Below, one piece after another: positions 22,836 through 33,805 of a DNA stretch of 64,000 nt; position 1 is the first letter of the stretch, and each line of letters starts with the position of its first letter. The stretch is from Monilinia fructicola. Taxonomy: Eukaryota; Ascomycota; Leotiomycetes; Helotiales; Sclerotiniaceae. Location: positions 1,003,001 through 1,067,000 of the forward strand of contig VICG01000008.1 in the NCBI GenBank assembly GCA_008692225.1, written 5' to 3'. The notes beneath the pieces were generated by a model, which worked only from the letters and a program-made list of their open reading frames with translations, did no database searches and was not told the DNA's origin. Made by a program: the position numbers and the translations under genes.

Positions 22836-25194
22836 ATGCTGTGCGCTCTGTGCAATGAGATTAATGTGACGGAGCTTGTGCGTTTGGCTCAAGCTAACAG
22901 TGGCATCCTCGAGAGCGATCAGCAGAAATGGAAACATCATTCGACGTATGATGATATTGTAGTGGCGGCTCAAGCGGGCTGCGAGCTTTGCAAGCTGCTG
23001 CTGTCATTTATGGATCGTCGAGTAGAGAGGCCCCCTTGGGATGAGCTGACATATAAAGAAGCCTTTTTGGAGGATGAGAAGCATGGGACGTCGATGGGTT
23101 TAAGCGTTTCGCTTAGCTCGTCGAGAAATGGAGGCGATCGGGAGGTTTTGGATCAGTTGCTTTTTGGGTTTGGGAGTCATGGTGATGTTCCGCTGGTTTT
23201 GTCGCTTCAGACACCTCGAGGTAGTAACTCGTTTTGTTGTTCTGTTTATTGTAACGGTAGATCACTGACTCATCAATACGTTAGATGGAATCAAATTTGT
23301 CGAAGGGTCTCAAATTGGCCATTTTACCCTTGATCCTAATCTTGGATCGGAGACGAATTGCAAGATTGCTAGAGATTGGCTGAAAACTTGCAGTGAGATG
23401 CATTACGAATGTCCTTCGATAGAAGACAAGCATCTACCTTCAAGAGTCGTTCATGTTGGAACGGACGATCGGGATCCATATATCTTTCAAACAGGTGGGA
23501 TGAAGGGCAAATATATAGCATTAAGTCATTGCTGGGGCGGCTGGATCAGTGTTGCCTTGACCACTGAAACCATCAAGGGGTTCACAGAAAGAATCCCAAT
23601 GGCCGATTTACCAGCGACTTTCCGGGATGCCGTTGTCATCACGCGCAAGCTTGGGTTCGAATATCTCTGGATCGATTGTTTATGCATCTTGCAAGACTCG
23701 TCCGAAGATTGGGAAGTAGAATCCAAACACATGGGTAATGTATATCACGACGCCACATTGACGATTGCAGCATCGACGGCATCCAAATCCACCGATGGTA
23801 TTCTCCATACCTTCACAGATCATGAGCTCAGCGGCATCAGTATCAGTCTCAAGCTCTCGAAAGACGGCAACCCCACAGATCACGTAGACCTCGTTCTTCC
23901 AAATACCAAGCGAGAAGATCTCGGCGACCTTCTGCGCGACAAACCTCTCGCCACTCGCGGGTGGACATTACAAGAAGAAGTACTATCACCTCGCACCTTG
24001 TTCTACGGCAGCCAGCAAATATACTGGCAATGCCTACACGACTACGAAGCGGCGGATGGTTTGCGTCCATGGCAGATCGCCAACAAACGCGCATTTCGCT
24101 ACGAGCAAATCAAAGACCGTATCCACGTTTCCCAAGGACTGCAAAACCCCCGCCTGATCAAAAGCAACCATGTCAGCAAGGGCAGGAACCAGCCGCAGGC
24201 ACTTCATGCAGCGCGCACCTGCGAGAAGATCATCGGGGAATATCACAGGCAGATGGTGGTGGACTATTGCTCACGAAACCTCACACGCACGTCGGACAAA
24301 TTCGTCGCATTCTCGGGCATCGTCATCCTGGTGCGCAACGTTCTGCGTGCGAACGGGTTTCCGAACGCCATGTACGTGGCGGGGATATGGAGCAGTCATT
24401 TCCGGCAAGGGCTCATCTGGTATTATGCGGATGATGCGAGGCCGTCGGTCGAGCGCGCGCCATCATGGTCGTGGGCGACGACGAATGGGAAGATCGCATT
24501 TCATAAAACGGCGTTTATTTCCGATTTCGCCTCGACGGCGCTTGATCCGGTTCTCGTGTCCCACGACGTGGAGCTAGCTGGCCGGAATCCCTTTGGGGAG
24601 ATCAAGAATGCATCCATAGTCATCGCTGGGAGCGCAATGGTAATGAGGGGTGTGGATGATATCATATCTAACAACCGCAGCAAGCCTTCTGGGTATATAC
24701 ACTGGGATGTGAGAGTTGACGGGACAGGAAGACGGAAAACAGCACTATTTACAATTCGACTGGGTGATTCATCGATGTTTCTCTTCAATCCGCACCCACG
24801 AAAAACAGATTTAGCAGATGGGTCAGGACCAATTGACAGTAACATGGAAGGAAACAAGAGATTCAAGGCGAACAACGTGCGGTACAAAGTTCTTTTTGTG
24901 GCGACTCAGGGACGTCAGGCTCACGGGTTGGTCCTGAGACTTATACCAGGCGATGGGCATGGAAGTGATGGAAACAGGAATGGCACTGCGAAAGCTACAG
25001 TCCGAGCTAGAAACGTAGGTGCGGATGAAAAGGAAGAAAGCAACCTTGGGGATGACGATACTCCAATAAAAACATATCGTCGGGTAGGATATGTTTGGCT
25101 ATCGGAAAGACACGCGAATGGCAATTCGCATTATGATGCGTACAAATGGGCTGAGTATGATGGATGGAAAAAGGAAACGTTTGAACTAATTTGA
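22836..25194 (+). CDS. Heterokaryon-incompatibility (HET) domain protein
   Basis: Exons 22836-23220 and 23285-25194 (intron 23221-23284, phase 1) encode 764 residues. The start, MLCALCNEINVTELVRLAQ, is the first ATG of the frame and matches the Cys-rich opening usual in these proteins (LCALCNE ... GCELCKLL). The HET domain (PF06985) begins near residue 205 with YIALSHCWGG. It continues through LPATFRDAVVITRKLGFEYLWIDCLCILQDS, HMGNVYHDATLTIAAS, and the end block TRGWTLQEEVLSPRTLFYG with YWQC. The remaining ~400 residues have no domain I recognise; they contain the common FSGIV..VRN and AGIWSS..RQGLIWY blocks followed by PSWSWAT. HET proteins control vegetative self/non-self recognition and can trigger cell death. 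No partner such as an NLR or lipase gene is adjacent. A non-allelic, stand-alone member is the simplest reading. Confidence 0.93.
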
Positions 25195-25810
25195 CTAGGT
25201 CCATTTGGATGATTCCAGGGGGTTAGATATAATAGATTGTGTTTGAATGTCAGATGTCTTTCAGTATATTTTGTGTCTAATTGTACAAATCTCGCGTAGG
25301 TCAACTTCAATACGCGTAGGCTAATCGCCTTTAGGGCAAACTATACAACATGCGGTCGATTAGCACATTTCGAAGCGAGCAAAGTATGAGTTTCATTCCT
25401 GCCATATGGTCAGCACTTGAGCAACCGTATTAAGGATCTGAAAGGAAATCAAAGCAGAAAACAATAGATGATGATAATGATGATGATGATGAGCTTTGGA
25501 ACATAGAACAAAGACAAAATCTCAAAGCATATATAACAAGTTCTTCATGCCTGTCTATAACAATAGAGTAACTATAATGCAACTCCGCAATGCTATGCTT
25601 CTAACTCCCACACAATTCCACTCCACGCAGAACCAAAGTTAAGTAGGGTAATCTGTTCATCTATCATCGCATAACAAAACATGCTGGTATTCCTCAATCT
25701 CTTCCTCTAAAACTTGTACCATCGTACGTATTCACACATCTGCATCTCCAGTCTAGCATCTATCCAGCACCAACGCAAGCAAAGAGAAGAGGTAGATAGA
25801 GAAGTGTAAT
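25195..25810. other. Intergenic between convergent genes
   Basis: 3' flanks of the HET gene and the minus-strand ankyrin gene. One short GAT/ATG repeat near 25470-25490; nothing else seen. Confidence 0.6.
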
Positions 25811-26626
25811 TTAAGAAGCCACATTTTTTGTGTGCGCTTCGTGACGTCTCTTCCACTCCTCTTCATCATCACTATCACTTCCACTATACACACTACGAAC
25901 ATCATCATCATCACCCCCTGCCTCATCGATATCCAAATATCCCGATTCGGCCTTCTCGGTCTCAGGTGCCTTCACTATCGGATCACCATTCTCATCGCAC
26001 TCCTCATAGACATGGTCCTTCAGTAACTCTTTCAACTCCCGGTACTGGTCGACTAAGTCTGCGGCAGTTTTGCCTTGCTTGTTGCGAATTCGGTTATCAC
26101 TGCCGGCTTCAAGCATCATCTCAACAAGTGCCAAACCCGCAGACCAATTTTCTCTGGTGTCGTTCACCCAGCGAATGGCAGAGTGTAATGGGGTTTCGCC
26201 ATAGGCGTTGATGGGATCGCATTCAAACCCATCCAAATCAAGGAGTTCGTTTACGATGTCAGCTTCATGGGAATATTATGTCAGTGGGCGCTTTCCTTCG
26301 GGGTTCCATGAAGGAAAAGATTGAGGTTGGGGTTGGAATATGGGTATGAATGTTAATTTACCTTTACCAGTCCTAGCTGCCAAGTGATAAGCTACATTTC
26401 CGTTTCTGTCGAAGGTGTGGGTATTGAGATATTCGGCTGCCTTTTCTGAGTAGGGAATCTCTCAAATGCAACATTGAGAGTGCCGACAGAGTTCATGGAA
26501 ATTGCTGAGCGGATTTGTGTTTCAATTGGAGTCTGAAGATGAATGTCAGTGTCGATAATATGACGGAGAGACCAAGGGCTGAAATACCTCCTCCTCTTCA
26601 TATTCAACATCCCGTGGGTCTGCCAT
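25811..26626 (-). CDS. Small ankyrin-repeat protein, with an apparent frame break
   Basis: On the minus strand the start MADPRDVEYEEE is at 26626. Clear pieces are exon 26626-26588, an intron to 26533, an exon starting at 26532 (TPIETQIRSAISMNSVGTLNV), a piece ending at 26362 (AAEYLNTHTFDRNGNVAYHLAARTGK), an intron 26361-26263 and the last exon 26262-25811. Two to three ankyrin units are visible (GNVAYHLAARTGKADIVNELLD, GETPLHSAIRW...LVEMMLEAGSDNRIRNKQGKTAADL), followed by an acidic tail (GGDDDD, SDSDDEEEW). The piece beginning at 26532 and the next are in different frames. The switch occurs near 26441-26449, where no normal intron fits. The alternatives are a 47-nt intron with a weak AAAAG end, a one-base sequencing error, or a real frameshift. 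Function is unknown; small acidic ankyrin proteins of this size often act as chaperones or adaptors, but no specific role is shown. Confidence 0.7.
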
Positions 26627-26790
26627 TTCGTCCGATCTTCTGAATCGTTTCAATTGTGTACACTACTTTCACCTTTCGTCCTCAATCCTTACTCTTCAAT
26701 CCCAAATTCGCAACCTTAAATCCAAACCCAGAACTTCCAATCCCAGGACCCAAACACCCTCAATCCTCAATCCAAACCCAAGGCGAAGAA

Positions 26791-26819
26791 AGACAAGACA
26801 AGACAAGACAAGACAAGAC
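26791..26819. repeat. (AGACA)n pentanucleotide repeat
   Basis: Nearly six AGACA copies, inside the probable 5' region of the ankyrin gene. Confidence 0.93.
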
Positions 26820-28099
26820 GAAACAGCTTTCAAAAGCCGTCACCGATCCCCAGCAACAAATCCCACAGAAGACAACGCACCCAACACACTGGACACGCAC
26901 GTATCCACGACCTCAGACCCAAAGACGTGCGAAGCAAAATCAGCGTGACAGCGTCGTGAATATCGTCCCGTCAATCGATCGATCGCGTCTATCGGAACCC
27001 GTGCGTGCGTGCGTCTAATCTGCAATCTTCTATCTTCTATCGGGGGGGATATTTTTCCGCCAGCGCAGCGTGCCGAGAGCGACGGGATGAAAACTCAAGT
27101 TGCGTTGGGTGGGATGGACGTTGAGATGGGACGAAGGATGGGACGAGGGATGGAAGTGAATTTCAATCTGGAGCGCTTGGGCTAAATCTATATACACACG
27201 CTTCCTTTTACTCCCTGACCCTGGTACATATCTAATCCGTTCAACTACAGTACGTACTCCACTGTACTACTACCTACTATTTTTACTACCCAGGGACTGG
27301 CTACATAGCGACACCTGCAGTACAAGTTCACCCGCTCAAGTGCAAATGGGAGCCTTGCAAACTCCCGCAAATCAAAGCAGACGAAACGAACGAAGGAACG
27401 AACGGACCCTGGTGAAACGGTCCAACAGACTCTAACAAATTGGTTTGGGTGGGTGGCTGGGTGGGTGGTTGGTTGTCTGATTGTCTGGTTGGTGTTGTTG
27501 ATTGATTGGTTCGTTGGTCCAGATAATAAATCACTTCCTCTGTATATGATTCTTACTCTTTTCAACCTACATCCGATCATCCATCCCACCTCATTCCATT
27601 CAGACAGCCAGTATCCATCCATCCATCTATTATCTCTCTATCCATCCATCTATCTATAGCCATCTCCCCCTTCGACTGCACAGTAATTCCAAGTTAGTAG
27701 AGGACAAACCCACACATGTCCATTCGTCCACCTATCCATCTCACTACGGAGAATATCAATTGAGACTTTGCTTACTTACTTACAGTACTGAGTACTTGCT
27801 ACTCACCTACCTAGGTACAGTACTACAGTACCAACTGTCCTATCGGATAACCAATCGGTGGTCGGTAAAGATTCAATTCGTGTCCGATAAACGATTAGGT
27901 AAGGTCTTACAACAGTACAGTACTACATGTACCCGACTAGGCAATAATTACATGGGAGGGGTGATGTGATTATATAAGCGAGAGAAAAAAGTTCCCGCAT
28001 AAAAGATTGCGATGATGATGAATGAGGGAGGGGTGATGGATGGATGGTAAAATCACTGCATTTTTCGCATACAAAATTAAGGCATCGTGACCAAGTGAG

Positions 28100-28133
28100 C
28101 ATACACACATACATACATACATACATACATACA
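28100..28133. repeat. (CATA)n microsatellite
   Basis: About eight CATA units. Confidence 0.93.
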
Positions 28134-28324
28134 ACAACGACACAACCGCAAGCAAGGATTCTCGAAAACTTTTATTGGAGGAGTAAGATTTGATCTGAGA
28201 TTGGAAGGCAGGAAGGAAAGAATCGAGGAAGGAAAGAAACAAAGAAAGAATTGCGGAATTGAGCAATTGAAGCGGAAAGAACACTGGGGATCGCGAAATA
28301 CATTCCCACGAACCCATCATCAAA

Positions 28325-28978
28325 ATGCTCCTCTGTACGTCATCTCCCATTCCGCCTCCTCCCCTCTTCCCCCTCCTCCTTCACCCCAAACCACCTCACC
28401 TCACTAACCCACCCCCTCCCACCCAGTCTGCCCCTCCTGCAGCAACATCCTCACCGTCTCCGTCACGCCGCACTCCTCAACCCCCACCCCAACCGCCACG
28501 CAAGACTTCACCGGCGCCAACCGGCTCGAGTGCCTCACGTGTCCCTACCAATACATTCTCGAGCGGTCGATCTTCGACCGGAAAACCTTTGTGCGCGAGG
28601 AGAAGGAGGACGTCTTTGGCGGCAAGGACGCGTGGGCCAATGCCGACACGTATCCCAAGCAGTGTGCGAATAGTGAGTGTGATGGGATGGTGGCGGCCGC
28701 GAGGTTTGTGCAGATTCGGAGTGCGGATGAGCCGATGACGGGGTTTTATAGGGTGAGTTTTTCTTTGTTGTTGTTGTTGTCTTTGGGGGTTCTATGGGGA
28801 GGGCAGAGGGGGGAGAGTGGCCGGTTGGTTTGGGGTGGAAGGGGAAGGATAGGTTTATGGATGGGTTCTGATGAGGATGGGAATGTGATACAATTGGGCT
28901 TGGGGATAGAATTGAGGGTATAGGCTAATGATCTTTGTGTAGTGCATGACTTGCGCCAACCAATGGAGAGAAAATTAG
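28325..28978 (+). CDS. RPC11: DNA-directed RNA polymerase III subunit RPC11 (Rpc10)
   Basis: Three exons, 28325-28334, 28427-28752 and 28943-28978, encode 123 residues; the first exon holds only the first three codons and one base. This TFIIS-like subunit gives RNA polymerase III its RNA-cleavage activity and helps termination and reinitiation in the nucleus. The N-terminal zinc ribbon uses C5/C8 and C39/C42 (MLLFCPSCSNIL ... LECLTC). The C-terminal ribbon uses C83/C88 and C113/C116 (QCANSEC ... CMTC). The catalytic acidic loop RSADEPMT is intact, with D104 and E105. It is about ten residues longer than usual because of a Thr/Pro-rich insert (TPTPTAT) in the first ribbon. The last exon is tiny and lies after a 190-nt intron, so it is easily missed. 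Confidence 0.95.
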
Positions 28979-29621
28979 ACGGGTGGGAATGAGTTTGGGA
29001 AAGTGTCACTGTTGCAGCGTTGGGTGGGATGGTTGCGGAGAAATGTTTTTTCTTTGCGACGATAGCTGGGATGGAATTATCATTAAGGTTGTGCTGGAAA
29101 ACTGAACGGCAAAAGTGACAAGCACATATGGCGTAGGGTATTGGGTTGGAGTCTAATAAAACAAGGCGTAGTGGGGTGATAAACCTTGTGGGAAGGTAAT
29201 CTGCATATTGATGTAGATAGCAATGCTTCTCACAAAAGGCGTTCGTTTCTTTACGGAAAGAATCTTAAAAATGCACTTTTGATCTTCAACCAGACTCCCC
29301 TCCAATGTAGCTAATTGATTCATACATCAGACCCAGAACTCCTGGTATATCGCCATACTTTCCCGCCTAATATTGATCACTGTATGCTCATACCTGAAAG
29401 CTATAACTGGCTAAGCTTCTCCATGATTGTATAAGCTGTGATACCTCTAAAAGCACCCATTAGCTCAGATAGTATCTGCAGCAGTCTCATCCTGAGCATT
29501 TTCAGAGACAAAGAGGGAGAGGTCAAACTCGCTCCAAGAGAACACTCCCACGACCAAATCCGAATACTCTACCGAATGAGGATCTGTGACATATTCATTA
29601 TGCACATCCCTCTCCTCTCCA
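28979..29621. other. Intergenic between convergent RPC11 and MED31
   Basis: 3' flanks of both genes; no repeats, no gene-like frames seen. Confidence 0.6.
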
Positions 29622-30254
29622 TCATTCCCTATGCCACCTCTCTACCGCCGCCAGATCCTCATTGGCAAGCATAGCTACCACCTCCATACTCATACAATCC
29701 CTTCTAAAATTCTCATTCTGCAACAATTCCAAATGTTTCAGACTCGGTCCGGGATAAGTGAGAAATTTGAGGTAGGGAGGTTGGGTAAAGTATTGCAGGT
29801 ATTTGAGGTAGGCGATGAAAGCCGGGGAGCTGAGGAGCGTGCCGGAGGAGAGGGACGCTAGGTGCGTGAGGTAGAAGGGGGAAGAGATGGCGTTGACAAA
29901 CTGGGTGATTGTTAGCGACCTGTGGCTGGGGCTGTGGTTGTAGCTGTGGAGGAAGGGAGAACTGGGGAGTGGAGGACTGTGAGCGTGGGGATTGGGGAAT
30001 GTGTGATTGATTGTCAAGGAGCGGGCACCCATGCTCCTTTACGTGAACGAGATGGCCAAGAAAAAAGATCACACCGCGATCACAATTTCACGTCCGGTAG
30101 GTAAATCATGAAAGTGCCTGCGTACCTCGAGTTCGATTTCAAATCGCGTGAAGCCTCCAAATTTTGGTTCTTCGGATTCCCTTGGTGTCGGTGACGTCGC
30201 GTGATTACCCTCGCCCATGGTGATATCCCGTGAAGGAGAAGGGGTCGTCATCAT
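29622..30254 (-). CDS. MED31: Mediator complex subunit 31 (Soh1)
   Basis: Two minus-strand exons, 30254-30126 and 29900-29622, with a 225-nt intron, encode 135 residues. MED31 is the most conserved Mediator subunit; it lies in the middle module and supports RNA polymerase II transcription. The signature is complete: RFEIELE|FVNAISSPFYLTHLAS, LLSSPAFIAYLKYLQYF, PPYLKFLTYPGPSLKHLELLQNENFR and MEVVAMLANE...WHRE. The splice joins ELE to FVNA, the usual place in the family's first helix. In-frame ATGs lie at 30254, 30251 and 30218; the last (MGEGNHATS) could be the true start. The protein ends right after the conserved domain. Confidence 0.95.
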
Positions 30255-32607
30255 TTTTGTTATCGCGTTGCGGTGAGCTTGTGTTTGTCTTGTTAGGGTG
30301 TGCGGGAGGTAAGGGGTGGTATTCTACGTTTGTGTTTGGGAAAGATATGCGGAACTTTTGGAGTGGTGGGACGGAACGCGAAGAGGGCGATGACGTCTTT
30401 GGGAATTTGAATTGTTGGGGGCTGGGGCTTGGAGATTGGGGATTGGAGATTGAGTTCAACTGTTCAAAGCGTGTGGAGGTTTGATGGTCGGGGGATGACG
30501 ATGGGAGGAAGGGGTTTCGATACGATGGTTGCTTCTTTTTTGATTGTGATGTGCAAGGCTGTATGTACTCGGAACTTCGTAGATCTGATAGAATTTTGAT
30601 TGATAAACCTGGAAGCTATGATAAGGCTAGGATATGGCCTTCCCATGATGGAATGGAACCTAGAAGTAGGCGGGTACAGTACTGCCATGATATATGATTA
30701 GTCAGAACTTACGTAATTGAAATATCCGAGTTATTCACACAACCTAGGTAGCTTAGAGGGACCTAGGTAGATAGACATAATATGTATACCTAGGTAGCTA
30801 CATATCTAGCTAGTATTTACCTTGGGATTGCAATTAGTTTCTTTATGCTCATATCAGAAAAGGGAGAAGAGAAAAAAAGAATTTTCCTTTTTGGCATGAA
30901 TCTGGGCTTTGGAAAGGAGCTACCGTATTCTAGATTCTTCAATGGATTCTCGGTGCATGAATTATGAACCTGTCATCTTCTCATCTTCTCATCTACTCAT
31001 CTACTCATCTACTCATCTTCTCTCATCTTTTCTTCTTTTCATCAATTGTCAATGCTCGTCTTATTCCTGCAACCTTATCGTTTTATGAAAAATCATGTTG
31101 ATGCTTTGAAGGTTAAAATGAGGAACATCCACGGTACGGAGTACTGTACGACAGTACGGAGTAGTATCAGGTCTATCCAAGTGGATACTTGTCTTTCGTA
31201 CCTGAAGCTATTATAGGTCCCCTATTCCTCAACCCCTCTTTTCCCATTGATGTGAGATCTTCCTCTGTAGTAGATCCACTTGATTTGATTCAACCTTGGA
31301 AACTCCAGTTTTCGACATATTTGACCAAAAAAGCCGGCCAGTAGTAGTACAAGTGTTGAGTTACTTGAGTAGAAGGAGAAGGAGGTTAGCTCGGTACGTT
31401 CAAATAACAAATAATTAAAGCTATCTAATGCTTATTTTTAGTATCGACTATCTACTAGATACTTCCTCAAGTGTTGATCAACCCAAGTACAAAGTACAGT
31501 AGCATGTTTGTTTCTGAAGGATTCAGCTTCAGCAATCTAGAACTTTTGATGCCTTTTTCAACAGACCCTGGGCCGCTTGAGAATTTAGAAGAATTGGGAA
31601 AGACTGACTACGCATTTTGATTACAGAGTAGACTGCGGAGCTAGCCTATTTCTTAATGTTGATCGATCTTAAAATTACTAGTTGGATATCCATACGGAGT
31701 ATACTACTGTAATTTGATAAGTATCATCCGCCGGCTATTTTGGAGACCATCCATCAACTTAAAATGACGCCCCCTTCAAAACTAATAACTTATCAAATCA
31801 TCAGACCAACGTGCCTCCTTGGGCTCGGATGGGGGTCCACGGGTGGCTTTCCCAAATATTAAATTTCTTTAAATAGACCCTATTCATCTTTGAAATGGCC
31901 CTTCAGCTCAAAAACATAACCAATTCTTCGTCATGACGGCCAATATTTGGATTAATAAGGAGGATCATAGAGGATAGCAAGGAAGCACTGATGAGGGCTG
32001 GTAGGTAGGTGAGTGAGTAGGTGAGTAAACAGGTAGTAGTAGCAGTAGTAGAATGATATCTGAATTCCGCCAACTCTCTCAACGTTATATTCGCATTGTG
32101 TCGACTTATACGTACCTACTTTGAAGGGTCAAGCAAGCTTTTGCATTGTTGCATTGTTGCATTATTCTTTGGTGAGATCTCGTATTTCGCTAGAAGAATG
32201 GAAGAATGATGGTGGTGATGATATACAGAGTACTCCGTACAGTGAAATAAATGGCTTAACAAGGTTTTCCCCGAATTCTCAAGCAACTTCCCGGTTCAGA
32301 TCAGGGTCCCTTTGAGAAAATCATACTTTGTACAGTACTACTGTAGTAGTATATGAGCATGCAAAAAGAAAAGTGCTAGCTGGAGGTAAGTATTAGATAT
32401 ATTGGAGAGAGAATATGAGAGAAGGAAGATTGGAGAAGATATAAGTAAGATATAGGAAATAAGAAATAAGATATGAGATGTGAGATATGAGATATCCATG
32501 GATGCCCAGGTGAGATATAGAATACCATAATAGGAATCCACATTCATTCAATGATATTCCAAGTGTGCCTATTTATGGATTTAATAAGTACCTAGGTAAG
32601 TACCTGG

Positions 32608-32660
32608 TATTTACCTAGTATTTACCTAGTATTTACCTAGTATTTACCTAGTATTTACCA
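32608..32660. repeat. 11-nt tandem repeat (TATTTACCTAG)n
   Basis: Nearly five copies of an 11-nt unit that contains half of the CCTAGG palindrome; it follows a complete TACCTAGGTA at about 32588. Confidence 0.93.
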
Positions 32661-32735
32661 AATATAGAAAAGATATATGATCCAATATATATAATTTGAT
32701 TGAAAAAGGTTGAGATATATAATTAATGTTTAGCA

Positions 32736-32773
32736 ACCTACCTGCCTACCTACCTACCTACCTACCTACCTAG
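32736..32773. repeat. (CTAC)n microsatellite
   Basis: About nine CTAC units with one CTGC variant, ending in CCTAGTAG. Confidence 0.93.
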
Positions 32774-33769
32774 TAGCTGCTTCCTACCTCACTCAGCTCA
32801 TCCGATGTTCTCGATCGATTCATTGTAACTCACTTGCCCAACAAAAAAAAGAGAGAAGCTTCCCCTTCCCGTCCCTTCTAGAATTACACACACATACACA
32901 CACATACATACCTCCCTCCCTCCCTCCCTACCCATCGAGAAGGAGACGATCAACTTTTGGACGTCCCAGCTTCTTTTCGAATAGATCATATATTAGACAC
33001 GACGTGCTACATACTGCATACAACATACCGCATCAGACATACTCTGCACAATTTCTATACAACTTTCTTCCACATCCCACCCACATACCTCATCTACAAC
33101 GAAACTGTAGAAAGAATACTTAAATAACAGCACAAAAATCCAATATCAATCGTTTGTTTGTTTGTTTGTTCACCTACCTAAGTACCTACCTACAACCTTC
33201 CTACCTACGACCTACCTGTCTACCAACCTACCTACTTATCTACATCCCTCTCTTCCAAATCATCACATCTCTCTTCCCTCGGTCTAAAGAGAAGTCCATA
33301 CTTCTTTTATATCGTCATCTTCGTCGTCATCGTCATCGTCATCGTCATATCTCAAGAAGTTTATTCTAATCCATCGCTTGGATAATTCGGAGTACATCGT
33401 TGCCCCCCTTTCCCCCATAGTAATAAGTACTATTAAGTATTTTAAGTTCGATCGTTACAGAGTACGGACGGACGATTACGACATTCTTCACAGTCGCAGT
33501 CACAAACGCATTCCTACTTATACAAATCGGGCAAAGATTTAAGAAAATATACACGATTTATTCAAATCAGGGACGGATTGCAACTCCCCCCCCGCTTATT
33601 ATACACTTTGGATTCCGCACATACAATAAACTCACTCGATCCCTCCCACCTCTCTCACAGGTTTCCCCTCCATCTACTTCCCGGTAGGTATTGCTCGTTC
33701 TCTACTCCGTACATTCGATCCAAAAAGGAAACCCGTGGGAATTGATCCATTTGTTGTACAACTTCATAT

Positions 33770-33805
33770 CCATTCATTCATTCATTCATTCATTCATTCA
33801 TTCAT
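33770..33805. repeat. (CATT)n microsatellite
   Basis: About eight to nine CATT units. Confidence 0.95.

Larger units (their letters stand above)
26627..28324. other. Intergenic between divergent ankyrin and RPC11 genes
   Basis: Shared upstream region. It holds an AGACA array, GATCGATCG near 26975, GTACGTAC/TACAGTAC motifs at 27247-27272, 27781-27835 and 27910-27930, a CCTAGG palindrome near 27810 and a CATA array at 28100-28133. No gene seen. Confidence 0.6.
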
